NCBI GenBank assembly: GCA_028583405.1
Contig: CM053253.1
Span: 9,044,441-9,108,440 of the forward strand
Reading direction: 5' to 3'
Length of the DNA: 64,000 nucleotides
DNA from: Pogonophryne albipinna
Taxonomy: Eukaryota; Chordata; Actinopteri; Perciformes; Artedidraconidae
This document shows, piece by piece, positions 24,678-35,516 of this stretch (position 1 is the stretch's first letter; each line of letters starts with the position of its first letter). The notes beneath the pieces are model-generated. The model made no database searches. It saw nothing but the letters and a program-made list of their open reading frames with translations, and was not told the origin of the DNA. The translations under genes and the position numbers were made by a program.

Positions 24678-24893
24678 CTAACCGTCCATATGCGTTAATG
24701 TGACTGACCTCTCCGGGTGAGTTTTCAAGTGCCTGATGAAATTTGACGTTGTTGCACCAGCATCCTTGATTTTAATATTGCAGACTTTGCAGTGTGCGCT
24801 CCTTTTGTTGGTGCCGCCGGCGTTTTGTTCGAAGTTTTTATAGTTGAACATAATTACAAGCGGTACAGCTGCAGGTGTGCCGTCGGTCGCCAT
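24678..24893 (-). CDS. BED-type zinc-finger exon of a hAT transposase
   Basis: Starting at the ATG at 24893 the frame reads MATDGTPAAVPLVIMFNYKNF, then HCKVCNIKIKDAGATTSNFIRHLKTH. That is a Cys-x2-Cys...His-x4-His BED finger, which binds DNA in hAT transposases and ZBED proteins. The finger ends at a plausible splice donor (GAGAG|GTCAGTC, about 24708); reading through gives only 71 residues. It sits about 480 bases inside the right end of the outer hAT-like element and points inward, the expected position for transposase exon 1. No catalytic exon remains downstream. It may be a dead first exon, or could be spliced to other exons; the sequence cannot decide. Confidence 0.65.
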   Translation of the reverse strand: MATDGTPAAVPLVIMFNYKNFEQNAGGTNKRSAHCKVCNIKIKDAGATTSNFIRHLKTHPERSVTLTHMDG

Positions 24894-24918
24894 GGTGTTA
24901 CCATGATGTTAATGTTAA

Positions 24919-25205
24919 AGGTGCGGTAGGTAAGTTTGAGAAACCGGCTCGAGATACACTTTTTGTTATATTCCATGGAATGCTCTTAACATCCCGATAG
25001 CCGGCCCGGCTAAAATAACTGGATGGCCTACCTGCCTGTCAGCCTCCCATCGGGGCACAAACTTATCTCGTGCCCTCATTGGTCATGTGCGCGTTCGTGT
25101 GTGTTGGAGGAGGGGCTCTGTGAGGAAGTAGCAGATTTTCTCCGGTTGTGTATTTTCAAATTCTAGCGATCTCGAGCCGGTTTCTCAAACGTACCTACCC
25201 CACCT
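24919..25205. mobile_element. Complete 287-bp TTAA-type MITE
   Basis: Near-perfect terminal inverted repeats of about 36 bp (AGGTGCGGTAGGTAAGTTTG... and its inverse ...CAAACGTACCTACCCCACCT), flanked by TTAA on both sides (24915-24918 and 25206-25209). It is inserted upstream of the BED exon within the outer hAT-like element. Non-coding. Confidence 0.85.
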
Positions 25206-25382
25206 TTAACACGCCAAAAATAGAAAACACAATGATTGTTCACGAGTCCCAAAACACGAGTCCAAGTCGAGTCCGAAGTCTTTTGAGCAGGAGTCCAAGT
25301 CAAGTCTGAAGTCTCTGTGTGTGCGACTTAAGTGCGACTCGAGTCCGAGTCACAAACTCGAGTTCCCATCTCTGGTACAGAT

Positions 25383-26198
25383 ACAAGGAATTATTACAAA
25401 CATGCAAACCCAGTGCTTCAGAAATCAATCCTGGATCCTTGATCTCTGCTTAAAATTAAACAAGACGGTTTCAACAAAGCTCAACAATGTTGAAAGTCTT
25501 TTTTACTTAAAAAAGTGTGGATTACTTGAAAGTCTCTATACTTCCAAAATCTCTCAAAATAAACTATCAATAACATCTGCAGTCAGTCTCAGCATTATCA
25601 CAGATAATATCTGATGTCAAATTGCCACTTCCCTCCCATTAATGCGTGTAGAATTAATCAGATACTCAACACAACACTCTTCAAAGAGCCACACATCCAT
25701 CTGAAGTTCAGTTACATCACGCTGTGAGAACTTTTAATGACTTTAAGGGCGCCTGTTGAGCAAGGACTGTGAATAATGTATCAAAATAATGTGACATACA
25801 TCAGGAAAACTGAACTTCTGCCCTAAAGATTTCCCAGTAGAAAATTAGCCTTGGGCAGCACACTGTCTTCAGACAAGAGATCAAAGCAAAAAGAGTCAAA
25901 AGTGCCCAGATAGTACAATATAAAACAATGATCAATGACAAGAAGGACAGATACAGTAAACACATTTTCAGGATTGGTGGTGTTAGCGGTATTAAAGTAC
26001 AGGAGGATGAAAAGAGTATTTGAGTTGAAGGTGAGAAGTGTTGTGAAGTGCAAGTGCATAAGTTCACAATCAGCTAAACCATTAATATATTACAAAATGT
26101 TTTGTTTATTGTCCAATGTCCAGCCAAAACAGGTGGGTTTTCAGTCTGCAGCGAAAGATGTGTAGACTTATAGAAGTTTCTGAGCCATCTCAGGACGC
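25383..26198. other. Intergenic DNA with possible conserved element and old LINE scrap
   Basis: 25618-25770 is repeat-free with balanced composition and could be a conserved non-coding element. 26110-26198 resembles the 3'-terminal part of an L2 open frame (GGGTTTTCAGTCTGC...AAGATGTG), as in the copy at 47690. No gene. Confidence 0.3.
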
Positions 26199-26206
26199 CC
26201 TCCAAA

Positions 26207-26298
26207 CAGTGGCGGACTGGCCATCGGGACGTTGGGCCGGTACCCGAAGTGGGCCGGTCGAGATTCCCGGGCTGATTTTTAGTCCCAGTCCGCCCCTG
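26207..26298. mobile_element. 92-bp hAT MITE with perfect 8-bp target duplication
   Basis: Termini CAGTGGCGGACTGG and CCAGTCCGCCCCTG are inverted repeats, flanked by CCTCCAAA at 26199-26206 and 26299-26306. Only 92 bases lie between, consisting almost wholly of the two ends. It is inserted into an old L2 fragment. Confidence 0.85.
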
Positions 26299-26306
26299 CC
26301 TCCAAA

Positions 26307-28720
26307 GCAAAGATACTCTCTGAAAACTGAGGCTCATATGGTGAAGCTCTCGGCACAATCCAACCACTGAAGAAGTGTTTTACTTGTACCCCTGGACATC
26401 TACGGTAGTTAGCATTAGCCCCAGGATGGCAGTATCGAGATTTAAAAAATTCTCTCAACTAAAACATATTTTCCCTTGGTTATGTACGGATTTGTAGTAC
26501 AAACTGTATCAGTTGCATATGATAACAAAGGCCCTATGTATCTGTGTACGTAACCGGATGTATGAAGAGCGTCAGGCATATGATAGCTATGTGACAACGA
26601 TTAACATGATGATTCAGCCTCTATGGAGATAGGCATATGACTGTCATGTGTATTGCTTACGCAGGCCTTAGCTAATCTGAACTGAACATGGATACGGTTT
26701 TTAACCGGTATTCCGCATCTTGTGACTGTAAGACTCTCTTGTATAGAAGCATGTCAAGGACACTGTTCTGGGAAATATTTTGTCCCATGCAGCTTTGTAT
26801 GTGATGACTACTTCCATTCTTGCAAGGATAATAAATACATGTATCCTAATATTGAAGATCAAGCCAGTGTGACATTTTTCTAACAGTTGCAATGTTTTTC
26901 TTTGCTGGAAGATGTCTGTGGAGATTCAAACATACCCTGGGCAAGCTAGATTGGGTACATCAGAAATTCAAAACAGCCAAACAGTGTCTATTAGGCAGAG
27001 ATCAATCAGGGTGGGCAGTGGTGGATGGGGCGAGACCTTATATATACAGTCTATGGGCGAGACCTTATATATACAGTCTATGGGCAAGACCAGATGTAGA
27101 ATTTCCCAATTAGGTAGAAAGAGTAGAAGTGCTTCCTGACTCTTTTCAGAGTTTATTAGACTTTCAAAGTTAGAAAACTATGGTAAACAAATATTAATGA
27201 TGGCAAAGTATTTTCACATATTTTAAAAACTTGCCTTAAGGGGACTTTAATGAATTGTTTGGGTTGTCAGTATGGCTGGGTTCGTTATAAACTCAACCTA
27301 AAAACGAATTTTATTTAAAATAACAAGTCAATAAAATAATAAAAAAATGCAAAATAGAGAGGTTCACAATACTAGAAATGGAAATAAAAACGATAACTAT
27401 TACTGACTGTATGTACAATGAGCACACACATACAGCTTTTGCAGTATGTAAATGGTTATGGATCTAACTGACCATAATTCACATAACAAGCTTTTGAGGT
27501 GGAGAAGCACACACATGAGGGACATTTTCAAGTGTACATGCATGAGGACACGAAACACTCTTATGCTCACGACCATCAAAGCTTGTTATTGTGCTGTTAT
27601 TAAAAGGCTTCAAAAGCTCCCTTGATATTAAAATGTGAATGTCTGCACTGATCACAATGATCAAATACTCGACAATTGAGTAGCCTACATACGAGAGGGT
27701 TTCCTAAGTACTTGAACAATAAGAGCGAGACAAACAGACAAACAGGATGGAAATTGATGGTGTGATGAAGTAAAAGAGGCTGTGAGGACGGATGTTGGAT
27801 GTGTTCTCCCTTATTTTCTCTATGATTATTCAAAGTGGTTTTCACCTTCACTTAAAAAACAAGACGCTGCTGTTTTCTGTGGTACGTCTCTCAAATAAAT
27901 GTAGGACCTATTTCATTTATTTTTAAAACAATTTGTTTCACTTCAACGCTATCAGTGTGACTATGCTAAGTATTTAGTAAAGCATGCTGGACTTTACAAG
28001 CTATTTACAGCTATCTGCTAGTTGGCTAGCTAGCTTGCTGAATCAAAAATGCTTTATCAGAGATAACTTGATGCTACGCTTGCTACAAAAGAAAGAAAGG
28101 GATTTAACGGGAAAGGAAAAGCCACCCAGATAACTAGCCATCTTGTGTTGTTGCTATAAAAGATCATTAGAATCCCCACTGTCTTTTGTGCTAGTCCAAC
28201 ACGTGTGTTCGTGATCCGAATATAAATCTGATATATGACAGCAATGATCCTGCTAAGAATCTAAATGAGATTGGTCAGTTGAATACAGTGTGCATGATGA
28301 TGAGATAAATGAAGACATTTAGATAATGTATGTTTTCTTCAATCCAGTAACAAATGTCTGTATGGATTTATTGGATATGAATGGCTGCTCTTGAATGCCA
28401 CATCATTAAAATGAAGTAGACAAAAGACTGGCTATTGAAAGACATTATGCAAATAAGTACCTGCACCGCATTTTAATGACAAATTCTTAGCCCTCTTTCT
28501 TGATTAACCTGTGCCAGATAAAGGCAGGGACTGACACAGTGAGACAAAGAGAGGGAGATCATAGCAGGAAAACAGGAAGGGGTCAATTAAATGAGAAGGA
28601 GAACAAAATAGGAAGACAAACAAGGGGATTAAAGTGGAGAGCCACAGAGATGAAGCTCAGTTTTAATAAAAAAAATGTTTAAAAGCAATTAACCATCATT
28701 CTCATGTCTGCTAGCGTCAA
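26307..28720. other. AT-rich intergenic DNA, no gene recognised
   Basis: Unique-looking sequence. The only internal structure noted is a 27-bp direct duplication at 27028-27081. No splice-supported open frame was found. Confidence 0.5.
27028..27081. repeat. 27-bp direct tandem duplication
   Basis: GGGCGAGACCTTATATATAC plus AGTCTAT occurs twice in a row without change, with a third partial start (GGGCAAGACC). Confidence 0.9.
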
Positions 28721-28721
28721 A

Positions 28722-28723
<2 letters not shown>

Positions 28724-28756
<33 letters not shown>
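28724..28756. repeat. (CA)n microsatellite
   Basis: Uninterrupted CA dinucleotides, about 16 units. Confidence 0.95.
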
Positions 28757-28759
<3 letters not shown>

Positions 28760-28839
28760 ACACACACCATGATGGATGACCTTTTCTAAAAGACCTGCTC
28801 AGGTGCACCTGCTCAGTAATTGGAGACAGTCACAGGGGG

Positions 28840-28842
<3 letters not shown>

Positions 28843-28912
<70 letters not shown>
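28843..28912. repeat. (CT)n microsatellite
   Basis: Uninterrupted CT dinucleotides, about 35 units. A homopurine-homopyrimidine mirror tract. Confidence 0.95.
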
Positions 28913-28915
<3 letters not shown>

Positions 28916-29007
28916 GCGTGTGTGTGTCCTGCAGTGATGCAATTTAAATCAATTTCACTTCAGGTCTAACATTTATATATGGAGTTACTGGAGCGAGCTG
29001 ACCATTT

Positions 29008-29217
<210 letters not shown>

Positions 29218-29376
29218 TGCTGTGATGACAGAGCAGATTAGTGTGTGTTTTGTCTAACTGCTTTGCCCTCAATTTCAGCACCAAACTTCTATCGTGTTTC
29301 CTTTTCATTTTACCTCAAAAGCTTGACTGGTACTCAGCTGCTTCAACTGTCTGTTTGCATTACATGATTAAATGTT

Positions 29377-29378
<2 letters not shown>

Positions 29379-29415
<37 letters not shown>
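29379..29415. repeat. (AC)n microsatellite
   Basis: About 18 AC units. Confidence 0.95.
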
Positions 29416-29417
<2 letters not shown>

Positions 29418-30735
29418 AAGACATGGCACTGACTTTAACGCTCAGTCACATCTAATATGTCAATTTCTGACTCAGTAGTCATGGATAAACATGGGGCCAC
29501 AAGGTGGGTTGAGATACAACCAAAATATGTGTATTATCACTCTGCCTGTGTATTCTCAGATCTCAAATTATGTTTTATGATTTATCTGTACATTTTCCTG
29601 TGATTCTTTTTATTTTTGTATTAAATTGATTAGTCTGTAAAATCACAGACAATATAAATAATGCCAAACATAATTAGGTGAGAATGTCTAATGTTGTCAA
29701 CAATGCAAAATAAAACCTAACCATAACTGACAATTATATCAATTAAAACAGCATCACATGGAGAAACTTGATCCGGCTATTATTTTTCATCTTCCTTCTC
29801 TACTTACTTACTTACTTTCACTCAATTATCAAGATTGTCTATTGACCTATCAGACCTACTTGCCCAAACTACCCTTTTCAAAAACAACTGTTGTCAGTTT
29901 GAACCATCCATACGATAGAGAACTGTAGCGGATAACACCCATTCCGTCTCCGTGTAAACGTGACCTAAATGACTATGTATTCACTTTAACTGAGGAGCAG
30001 CCGTTCTAATTTATGAATGTATTTTTAAAGCAAATTTTGACTAAATATGAGAAAGTCCCATTGTGTGTTAAACAAATAGCCCATAGATGTATTAATAGAG
30101 GTCAAAAAAGCTGTTGAGTCATGATTGTCAACATTTTTAACGTGGCTCACACCATCAGTGAATCAATATGGTCTGGGTCTCACTACAGCAGATCATTTCC
30201 CCATTGGGGGACTAATAAAGGACATTGTGCTATTTGCTTTATCTTTGTGTCTGTTAAAATGTCATTAAGTTATTTAGTCATGTATGCAGTAAACCTCTGC
30301 AAGAACTATTTTTAGGGTTCTTAAATGAAACATTACAATTCCCTCAGTCTAGTATGTCGACATTTGTTGAGATTCAAGGTAAACAGCTATCTCTCTGGCG
30401 CCGAAAGCAAGCTGATCTGATCTCACTGATGTGACTAAAATCCACAAAACACGGGGAGAAAGGTGCAGAGAGTCGGGCAGAAACAGGAGGAGGTTTTGAA
30501 GACAGACATGAAGAGGAAATAATATTTTTACAATACATTTTGCTCATCTGCTGTTTTCTTTATCTCTCTGTCTCTGGCTGTGTGTTTGTGGCTCGCTCAC
30601 TTTATAATACTGACAAATATGGTGAATAAGCACTTTATGATCCAGGCCATTTTTAAACCGAAATAATAGCCTACCTCGTAACAATTATTTTAAACAACTA
30701 GATTTTTCCCAGAACTGTATTTTGTGGCAGTAGAA
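29416..30735. other. Intergenic DNA, no gene recognised
   Basis: AT-rich sequence with a fragment of the CCGTGTGGACG-type repeat near 29911-29970. No coding exon seen. Confidence 0.5.
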
Positions 30736-31230
30736 CAGTGACCATCAACTGGCGGCCCGCGGGCCACATCCGGTCCGCACGACGGGGGTGACTGTGGCGT
30801 TAGTGCGTTCGCCCCCCACGTTTTTTACAACGTCTCGTGAGTAATGTGCAGTACCGGAGTCCAACAGAGAGGCAGCAGCTGCGGGACAGTAGCCTGCGTA
30901 CTGCGTAGCCTTCCCTGCCCTGAAGAAGAAGTGATCCTTCGTTGTGAAGAGTCTGCTTTATGTTATGCGCTCCGCAGCAGTAGCCCCGCTGCGACAGAGT
31001 CCAACAGAGAAGCAGGAGCTGTGGGACAGTAGCCTCGAAGTGATCCTTCGTTAGCGTGAAGAGTCTGCTAAGCTTTATGCGCTCCGCAGTACCTGAGCGT
31101 GCTCCACTAGCACCCCCCGCCCTCCTATTGACAGTTCACGAGCGTCGTTGATAATTCCCGATCGTCGGCACGCTGATAAAAAACGTTTTTTGTAATGGCA
31201 CTTCATATCAAAAAGGTCAATTTATTATTG
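30736..31230. mobile_element. hAT/Charlie-like terminal fragment with a two-copy internal repeat
   Basis: Begins CATCAACTGGCGGCCCGCGGGCCACATCCGG, the common hAT/Charlie terminal wording. A block starting GAGTCCAACAGAGAGGCAGC and ending TGCGCTCCGCAG (30856-30975) is repeated with a shortened middle at 31007-31090. No transposase and no opposite terminus identified. Confidence 0.5.
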
Positions 31231-31247
31231 TCGTTGTCAATACTTAA

Positions 31248-31598
31248 AGGGGCCTCATTGTGCTGTTGGGGGTTTTCCAATTTCTGCAGTCTGTTATTTA
31301 GGTTTGTGTGCATGTAAATGGTCTGCAAAGGCTAAAATCCCAAAGTTCCCTCTCCCAGACAACACATATAAGTTAAAAGTCTGGCAAATTTCGGAGCAGT
31401 TTACCAATCACATCAGAGCCGGCCAGCTAACCAATCAGAGCAGACTGGGCTCTGGTTTCAGACAGAGGGTGAAAAGTGGTGCTGCAGCACAGGCAGTATG
31501 AGAAAAATAAAACACATTTGATCATTAAAGCGTGTAAACATGTCACAGTAGGCACAAAATACAAATATGAACATCAATATTTGCATATTAGGGCCCCT
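31248..31598. mobile_element. TTAA-type MITE, complete copy of the AGGGGCC family
   Basis: AGGGGCCTCATT at the left and AGGGCCCCT at the right, flanked by TTAA (31244-31247, 31599-31602). Shares CAATCAGAGCAGACTGGG and AACATGTCACAGTAG with copies near 14.3 and 45 kb. Confidence 0.75.
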
Positions 31599-32081
31599 TT
31601 AAAGTATAAGTTTGAGGTACTGTGAACTTATTGAGTTCATCCCCATGTTTTGTAGTCATCTCTACTTCACAGTCCGTCATTTTTCTCTTGGTTTCTGTTC
31701 TGGTGCACTCAAACACAAAAGAGCGTGTTTCTCTGAAAGGTCAACGCTACTTGGCAGTGAGAACGAAAGAGTAGAGGACAGCACTAAAAACAAACAACGG
31801 AAGTGCTGCAGAGGAAAAGGTTAGGAGCATGCTACACAAACAGAGATGTGATGGATTATTTTAAAAGATAAAGGTGACATTTTCAGGTATGTTGTGAAAA
31901 ATTGTGGACTTTTAGAATCTACTTTATTTTTATATTTGAGACTTTGAGTTACCAATTTAATAATGTCATATTTTGAGATAGTATAACGTTTTCGAGTTAT
32001 TCAGAATATGCAATCATCTGTTTTGTTTGAAATATCTTACAGCACAATCTCACCGGAGCCTAAAACAGAGCTTGGGCTCAT

Positions 32082-32323
32082 TTTACATTACATTGCATTT
32101 AGCTGACGCTTTTATCCAAAGCGACTTACAATAAGTACATTCAACCAGGAAGACACAACCTTGAAGAAAACAGAATCATATAAGTACATCAGGTTTCATA
32201 GAGCCAAACATTTCAAGTGCTACTCAACTGGCTATAGATAAGCCAGTCCTTTATTAGTATATAAGTGCTCTGTTAGCAGTTCTTTGTTAGTAATTCTATC
32301 GCTCGAAGTGGAGTCGAAAGAGA
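32082..32323 (-). mobile_element. L2 LINE 3' tail, heavily 5'-truncated copy
   Basis: Almost identical to the 3' end of the LINE at 47449-49622 (CATTTAGCTGACGCTTTTATCC, AAGACACAACCTTGAAGAAA, TCTATCGCTCGAAG). The match stops after GTCGAAAGAGA. The tail shows TTACA/TTACATT repeats typical of L2 3' ends. Confidence 0.85.
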
Positions 32324-32743
32324 AACCACTATTTAGACTGTGTTTTTGATTGACTTGATTAAATGGATTTACTACATCAATGTATGTATTTTCAGGCTGC
32401 CATGTTGTCTCCTTTCTGTGGCCAACATCTGGGGACAGTTCAAGTGTTCTGTGACTCCTGTGGCAACAATGTACAGTTTTTGGCAAAATTGAACACAACA
32501 GTAAGTTCATTTTTTTTTTATTGTATCTGTTTCAAATGCAAGAAATAAGGATTCAACACACTACTCTGTTTAGAATACTAACTGGCAGATGCATACACTA
32601 GTTATCAGCATGAAGGACACATTTTTTCATTGTCTGTTTATGTGAAATATGTAGAAGCCATCATTAAATTGTAGACCAATGCATGATTAAATGCACAAAA
32701 CAGCTTATATTATACATTCATAGTTCTATCTTTATAGAGAACA

Positions 32744-33109
32744 TTATACATTTAGAATCAGCTTTTGAGACAGTGAGCGGCTGGGAAAGTCACATCGCCA
32801 TGGGACACAAACAGTTGCTATGACGTGATGTTTTCTTCGCATTCTCAGGCATTCCATAAGGAGGGTCAGGAACTCACGCTTGGGACCACCAGTGTCCACT
32901 CCATCCTCAGTTTGTCCCCCCTCATCATCAGTGAACTTAACTGACGTCAAATGAGAGGGCTCTAATGAGGCACCTTTGAAGCCGCGGATTGCTCCATCCC
33001 ACACATTGGCTCTATTAATATTGAACCTGCTGCAAGATTTGTTATTTTTGCAGAGAGTTCTGCAACAATGTCTGCCGCAGTCAGGTATTCTGTGCTGGGA
33101 AAGACACAC
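32744..33109 (-). pseudogene. HECT-domain-like fragment (G2E3-like)
   Basis: On the minus strand, about 33040 down to 32850 reads [35 protein letters not shown]...[18 protein letters not shown]. This resembles the N-terminal start of HECT ubiquitin-ligase domains in the G2E3-like genes that are abundant in fish (VKFxDD...GGPxREFLxLLM). The upstream segment [13 protein letters not shown] is in a different phase, one base off. After LLMECLR the similarity fades. The catalytic Cys lobe is absent. Likely a dead gene fragment. The match is from memory of the family and unsearched. Confidence 0.55.
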
Positions 33110-33477
33110 TGATGTATTGTAATATTAAATGAGGAAGCTAGTAATAAGATTTACAGTATAGAATAGAGAAATTAAGGTAATAGTAACAATTAATACCTTT
33201 GCTCCATTTTGTCTTCTGGCTCAGATAATAATGATAGGTGCATGCATACACATTTGTGTAGTTGCTGCAGTGAGAATACAGTTGAATAATTACTTTCAAA
33301 TACATAATATATGCATGACAGTCATATTTACAAAAGGATGTCGATCCTCTTCCTGTTTGTTTTTTAATACACTGGGTTCTAAACTGACAACAGCACTTTT
33401 GTCATACTCCTGGACAATCCTTGTAAACATTTGAAATGGATGCAAGAAACAATATTTGATCTTTGAAAAATATTTGT

Positions 33478-33826
33478 GCCAGCTGTTTTTCTACAGTGGA
33501 TGGTTGACAAGTTAAATCAAAATGTTATCAATATACAGGAATGGAAAACAGAAAACATATTAGTCTGGTATAAAGTGCCACACATCAGTGTTCAGTAGTT
33601 GATTTGTTGTACATAGTGTGTTCACCCTGGAAAAAGACGAAATGAGGTATAGTTGATGGACATTATTCTGCAACAATGCACAAAGGAAATTAAGAAGAAG
33701 CTCACAGCTGTATGTTTTGTTTTATTCTGCATAATGATTACACCCTCTGGGCTATTTAACTCTCCCTGCTGCCGGTCGCTCCTGGATAGTCAGCGGAAAA
33801 TAAATAAATAGATAAATGGATGAATA
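33478..33826 (+). repeat. 350-bp repeat, direct copy of an inverted pair
   Basis: From CCAGCTGTTTTTCTACAGTGG to AAATAGATAAATGGATGAAT. The inverted partner at 42948-43292 matches throughout, including CACCCTGGAAAAAGACGAAATG and CTGCTGCCGGTCGCTCC. The ends are sharp, and the pair brackets the nested hAT block. It could be a MITE family without obvious TIRs. Confidence 0.75.
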
Positions 33827-34344
33827 CACATGAATACACATACAGTGCCGCGGACTGTACGTAATGTTACTTTGATCCGGTTACTTATGTTGTGGCAGAT
33901 ATTTAATTAAGCTTTCTTAACGCTAATGTTATAATAGTCTAATTGCTCTGAAGATGGGAGGTGATATTATATTAATTTTCACGTTCACACAGTCGGTGAT
34001 TTTTGCCGGCCGTCTTTCCTGCAACGGCAGTTTTTCTGTATTTCCTTTCTCCTGTAATATGACTTGATCAGTGGCGGCCGGCCCATAGGGGCGCAAGGGG
34101 CGCCGCCCCCCCTCTTCCCACATTTTAGATTGTCATTAAAAATAAAATAAAATAAATATTCAGTGATGATACTTATATTTCTAGAATCTGTGGAATCTCA
34201 GCTTGTTAGCATAAGCTTGTTTGTGCATATCCGATAAGTATATAGATCGATTTATACCTAGAGTGCGTTAGCATTTTTTTGCTCAGGGCTCATTTAGCAA
34301 AAGGTTAGCTTCTTGTGAGACTTGTGTTTTATTCAACCTGAATG

Positions 34345-34393
34345 CGTGACTCCACCACGACTCCTTAACACCGCAGTGCGTGGTGGAGTCACG
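34345..34393. repeat. Subterminal hairpin, left arm of the hAT element
   Basis: CGTGACTCCACCACG and its inverse CGTGGTGGAGTCACG flank a 19-base loop, a near-perfect stem. The counterpart in the right arm is at 40318-40365. Confidence 0.8.
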
Positions 34394-35287
34394 AGCTCGG
34401 CTACATTTACGTGTCTGCATCACGCAAACAACGCCAAAAGTGAATGAGGCTGCTTTGTCGTGGTGCACACACACATTTCTACAACGTCCAGCAGTGAGCT
34501 TTTATTCTATAAAACGTTTTTAAAATCTACTTTATAGCTTGTAGTAACTCACGGGAGGCTTCTTTCATTTTATTTGTATTCATAATCATTTTTATTTTTC
34601 GTCATAATGTATTATGGTGGATTAGTTACGAATTTTTGTTCTCAAAAAACAGTGCATTGTGTGTAATACAACTGTGATTTTTATTAAATTAGTTAGTTTT
34701 TTAAGGAAGGCCAGAGCTTCAGCTGTGTCAAATAGATTGTTCCCTTTAGTTAACGTTATTTAAAAGATAATTATATTCCTATTTGATCATGTCCCCTTTA
34801 TTGTATTACGGACGCAGAGAGCAATGTGAGCGTCCATTCCCATTGGATAACGGAGGATTTTACACCCCGAAGTAAGTATTCTCCTTACTGTCGATTGATT
34901 TTACAGTGATATCTGCACTACTCATCAACTCAAAAACACCAGATTATCCTTGTTGATTACACAACATTGATTGGTTTAAATTGTGTACAATGCTTTTGTA
35001 TTTTCCCCCTTTGATTCGGAGAAACAAATATTTGTTCAGAGTTTAGGATGGCAGAAGACACTACACTACCCAGAATCCTCAGCTATCGTTTGGGACTACA
35101 CCAGCCACTTTGCTTGACAAACCCCGTGATTTGTCCTCAAGCTCTGTGATTGGATGTTGGAGTGGCAGTGTGCGAAGTTTACGCCGAGCGTCAAACAGCA
35201 TTTTGAAATGGAATGAAACCCATCAACGGCACACTATTCAAAACAGGAATCGAACGTGTCCTGGTGGTTTTAGTCCGGATGCTGCGG

Positions 35288-35514
35288 TAAGATAAGATAA
35301 GATGGTACTTTATTGATCCCAATTTGGGAAATTGTTTTTGTTGCAGCAGCATAAAAGACAAGGCAGTTTACAATAAAACAAAACTACAAATAAACAAGAA
35401 TAGAAAGAAAAGAAAATAGAAAATATACATGTTGAAATAGAAAATATACATGTAGATATTATATATATTCAAAAATATATGACATATGGAATATTAAATA
35501 TTGAACAGATTATA
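35288..35514 (-). mobile_element. LINE 3' tail with GATAA repeats
   Basis: GATAAGATAAGATGGTACTTTATTGATCCC is the familiar 3' tail of a CR1/Rex1-like fish LINE on the minus strand. It runs up to the Tc1 left flank and probably continues on the other side of Tc1, where the same strand carries LINE endonuclease. If so, the Tc1 landed in this LINE's 3' UTR. Confidence 0.6.
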
Positions 35515-35516
35515 TA

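Larger units (their letters stand above)
18211..25374. mobile_element. Outer hAT-like element (CAGAGATG termini) hosting a second transposon
   Basis: The left end CAGAGATGTTCACAAGTC and inverted right end CAGAGATGGGAACTCGAGT share their first eight bases. Both are followed by arrays of AAGTC/GAGTC-type pentamer words, e.g. GTCTCAAGTCTTTGGTCACG twice near 18250-18340 and GAGTCCAAGTC words near 25255-25310. Flanks are GTACAGGT (18203-18210) and GTACAGAT (25375-25382), an 8-bp duplication with one transition. Near the right end a BED-finger exon points inward on the minus strand, as expected for a hAT transposase start. The catalytic part is gone. Most of the interior is a later insertion (18488-23779). 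Confidence 0.7.

Noticed and set aside
25801..26067. Two overlapping hydrophobic minus-strand frames
   Set aside because: Overlap in different phases and no supporting gene structure; considered chance.
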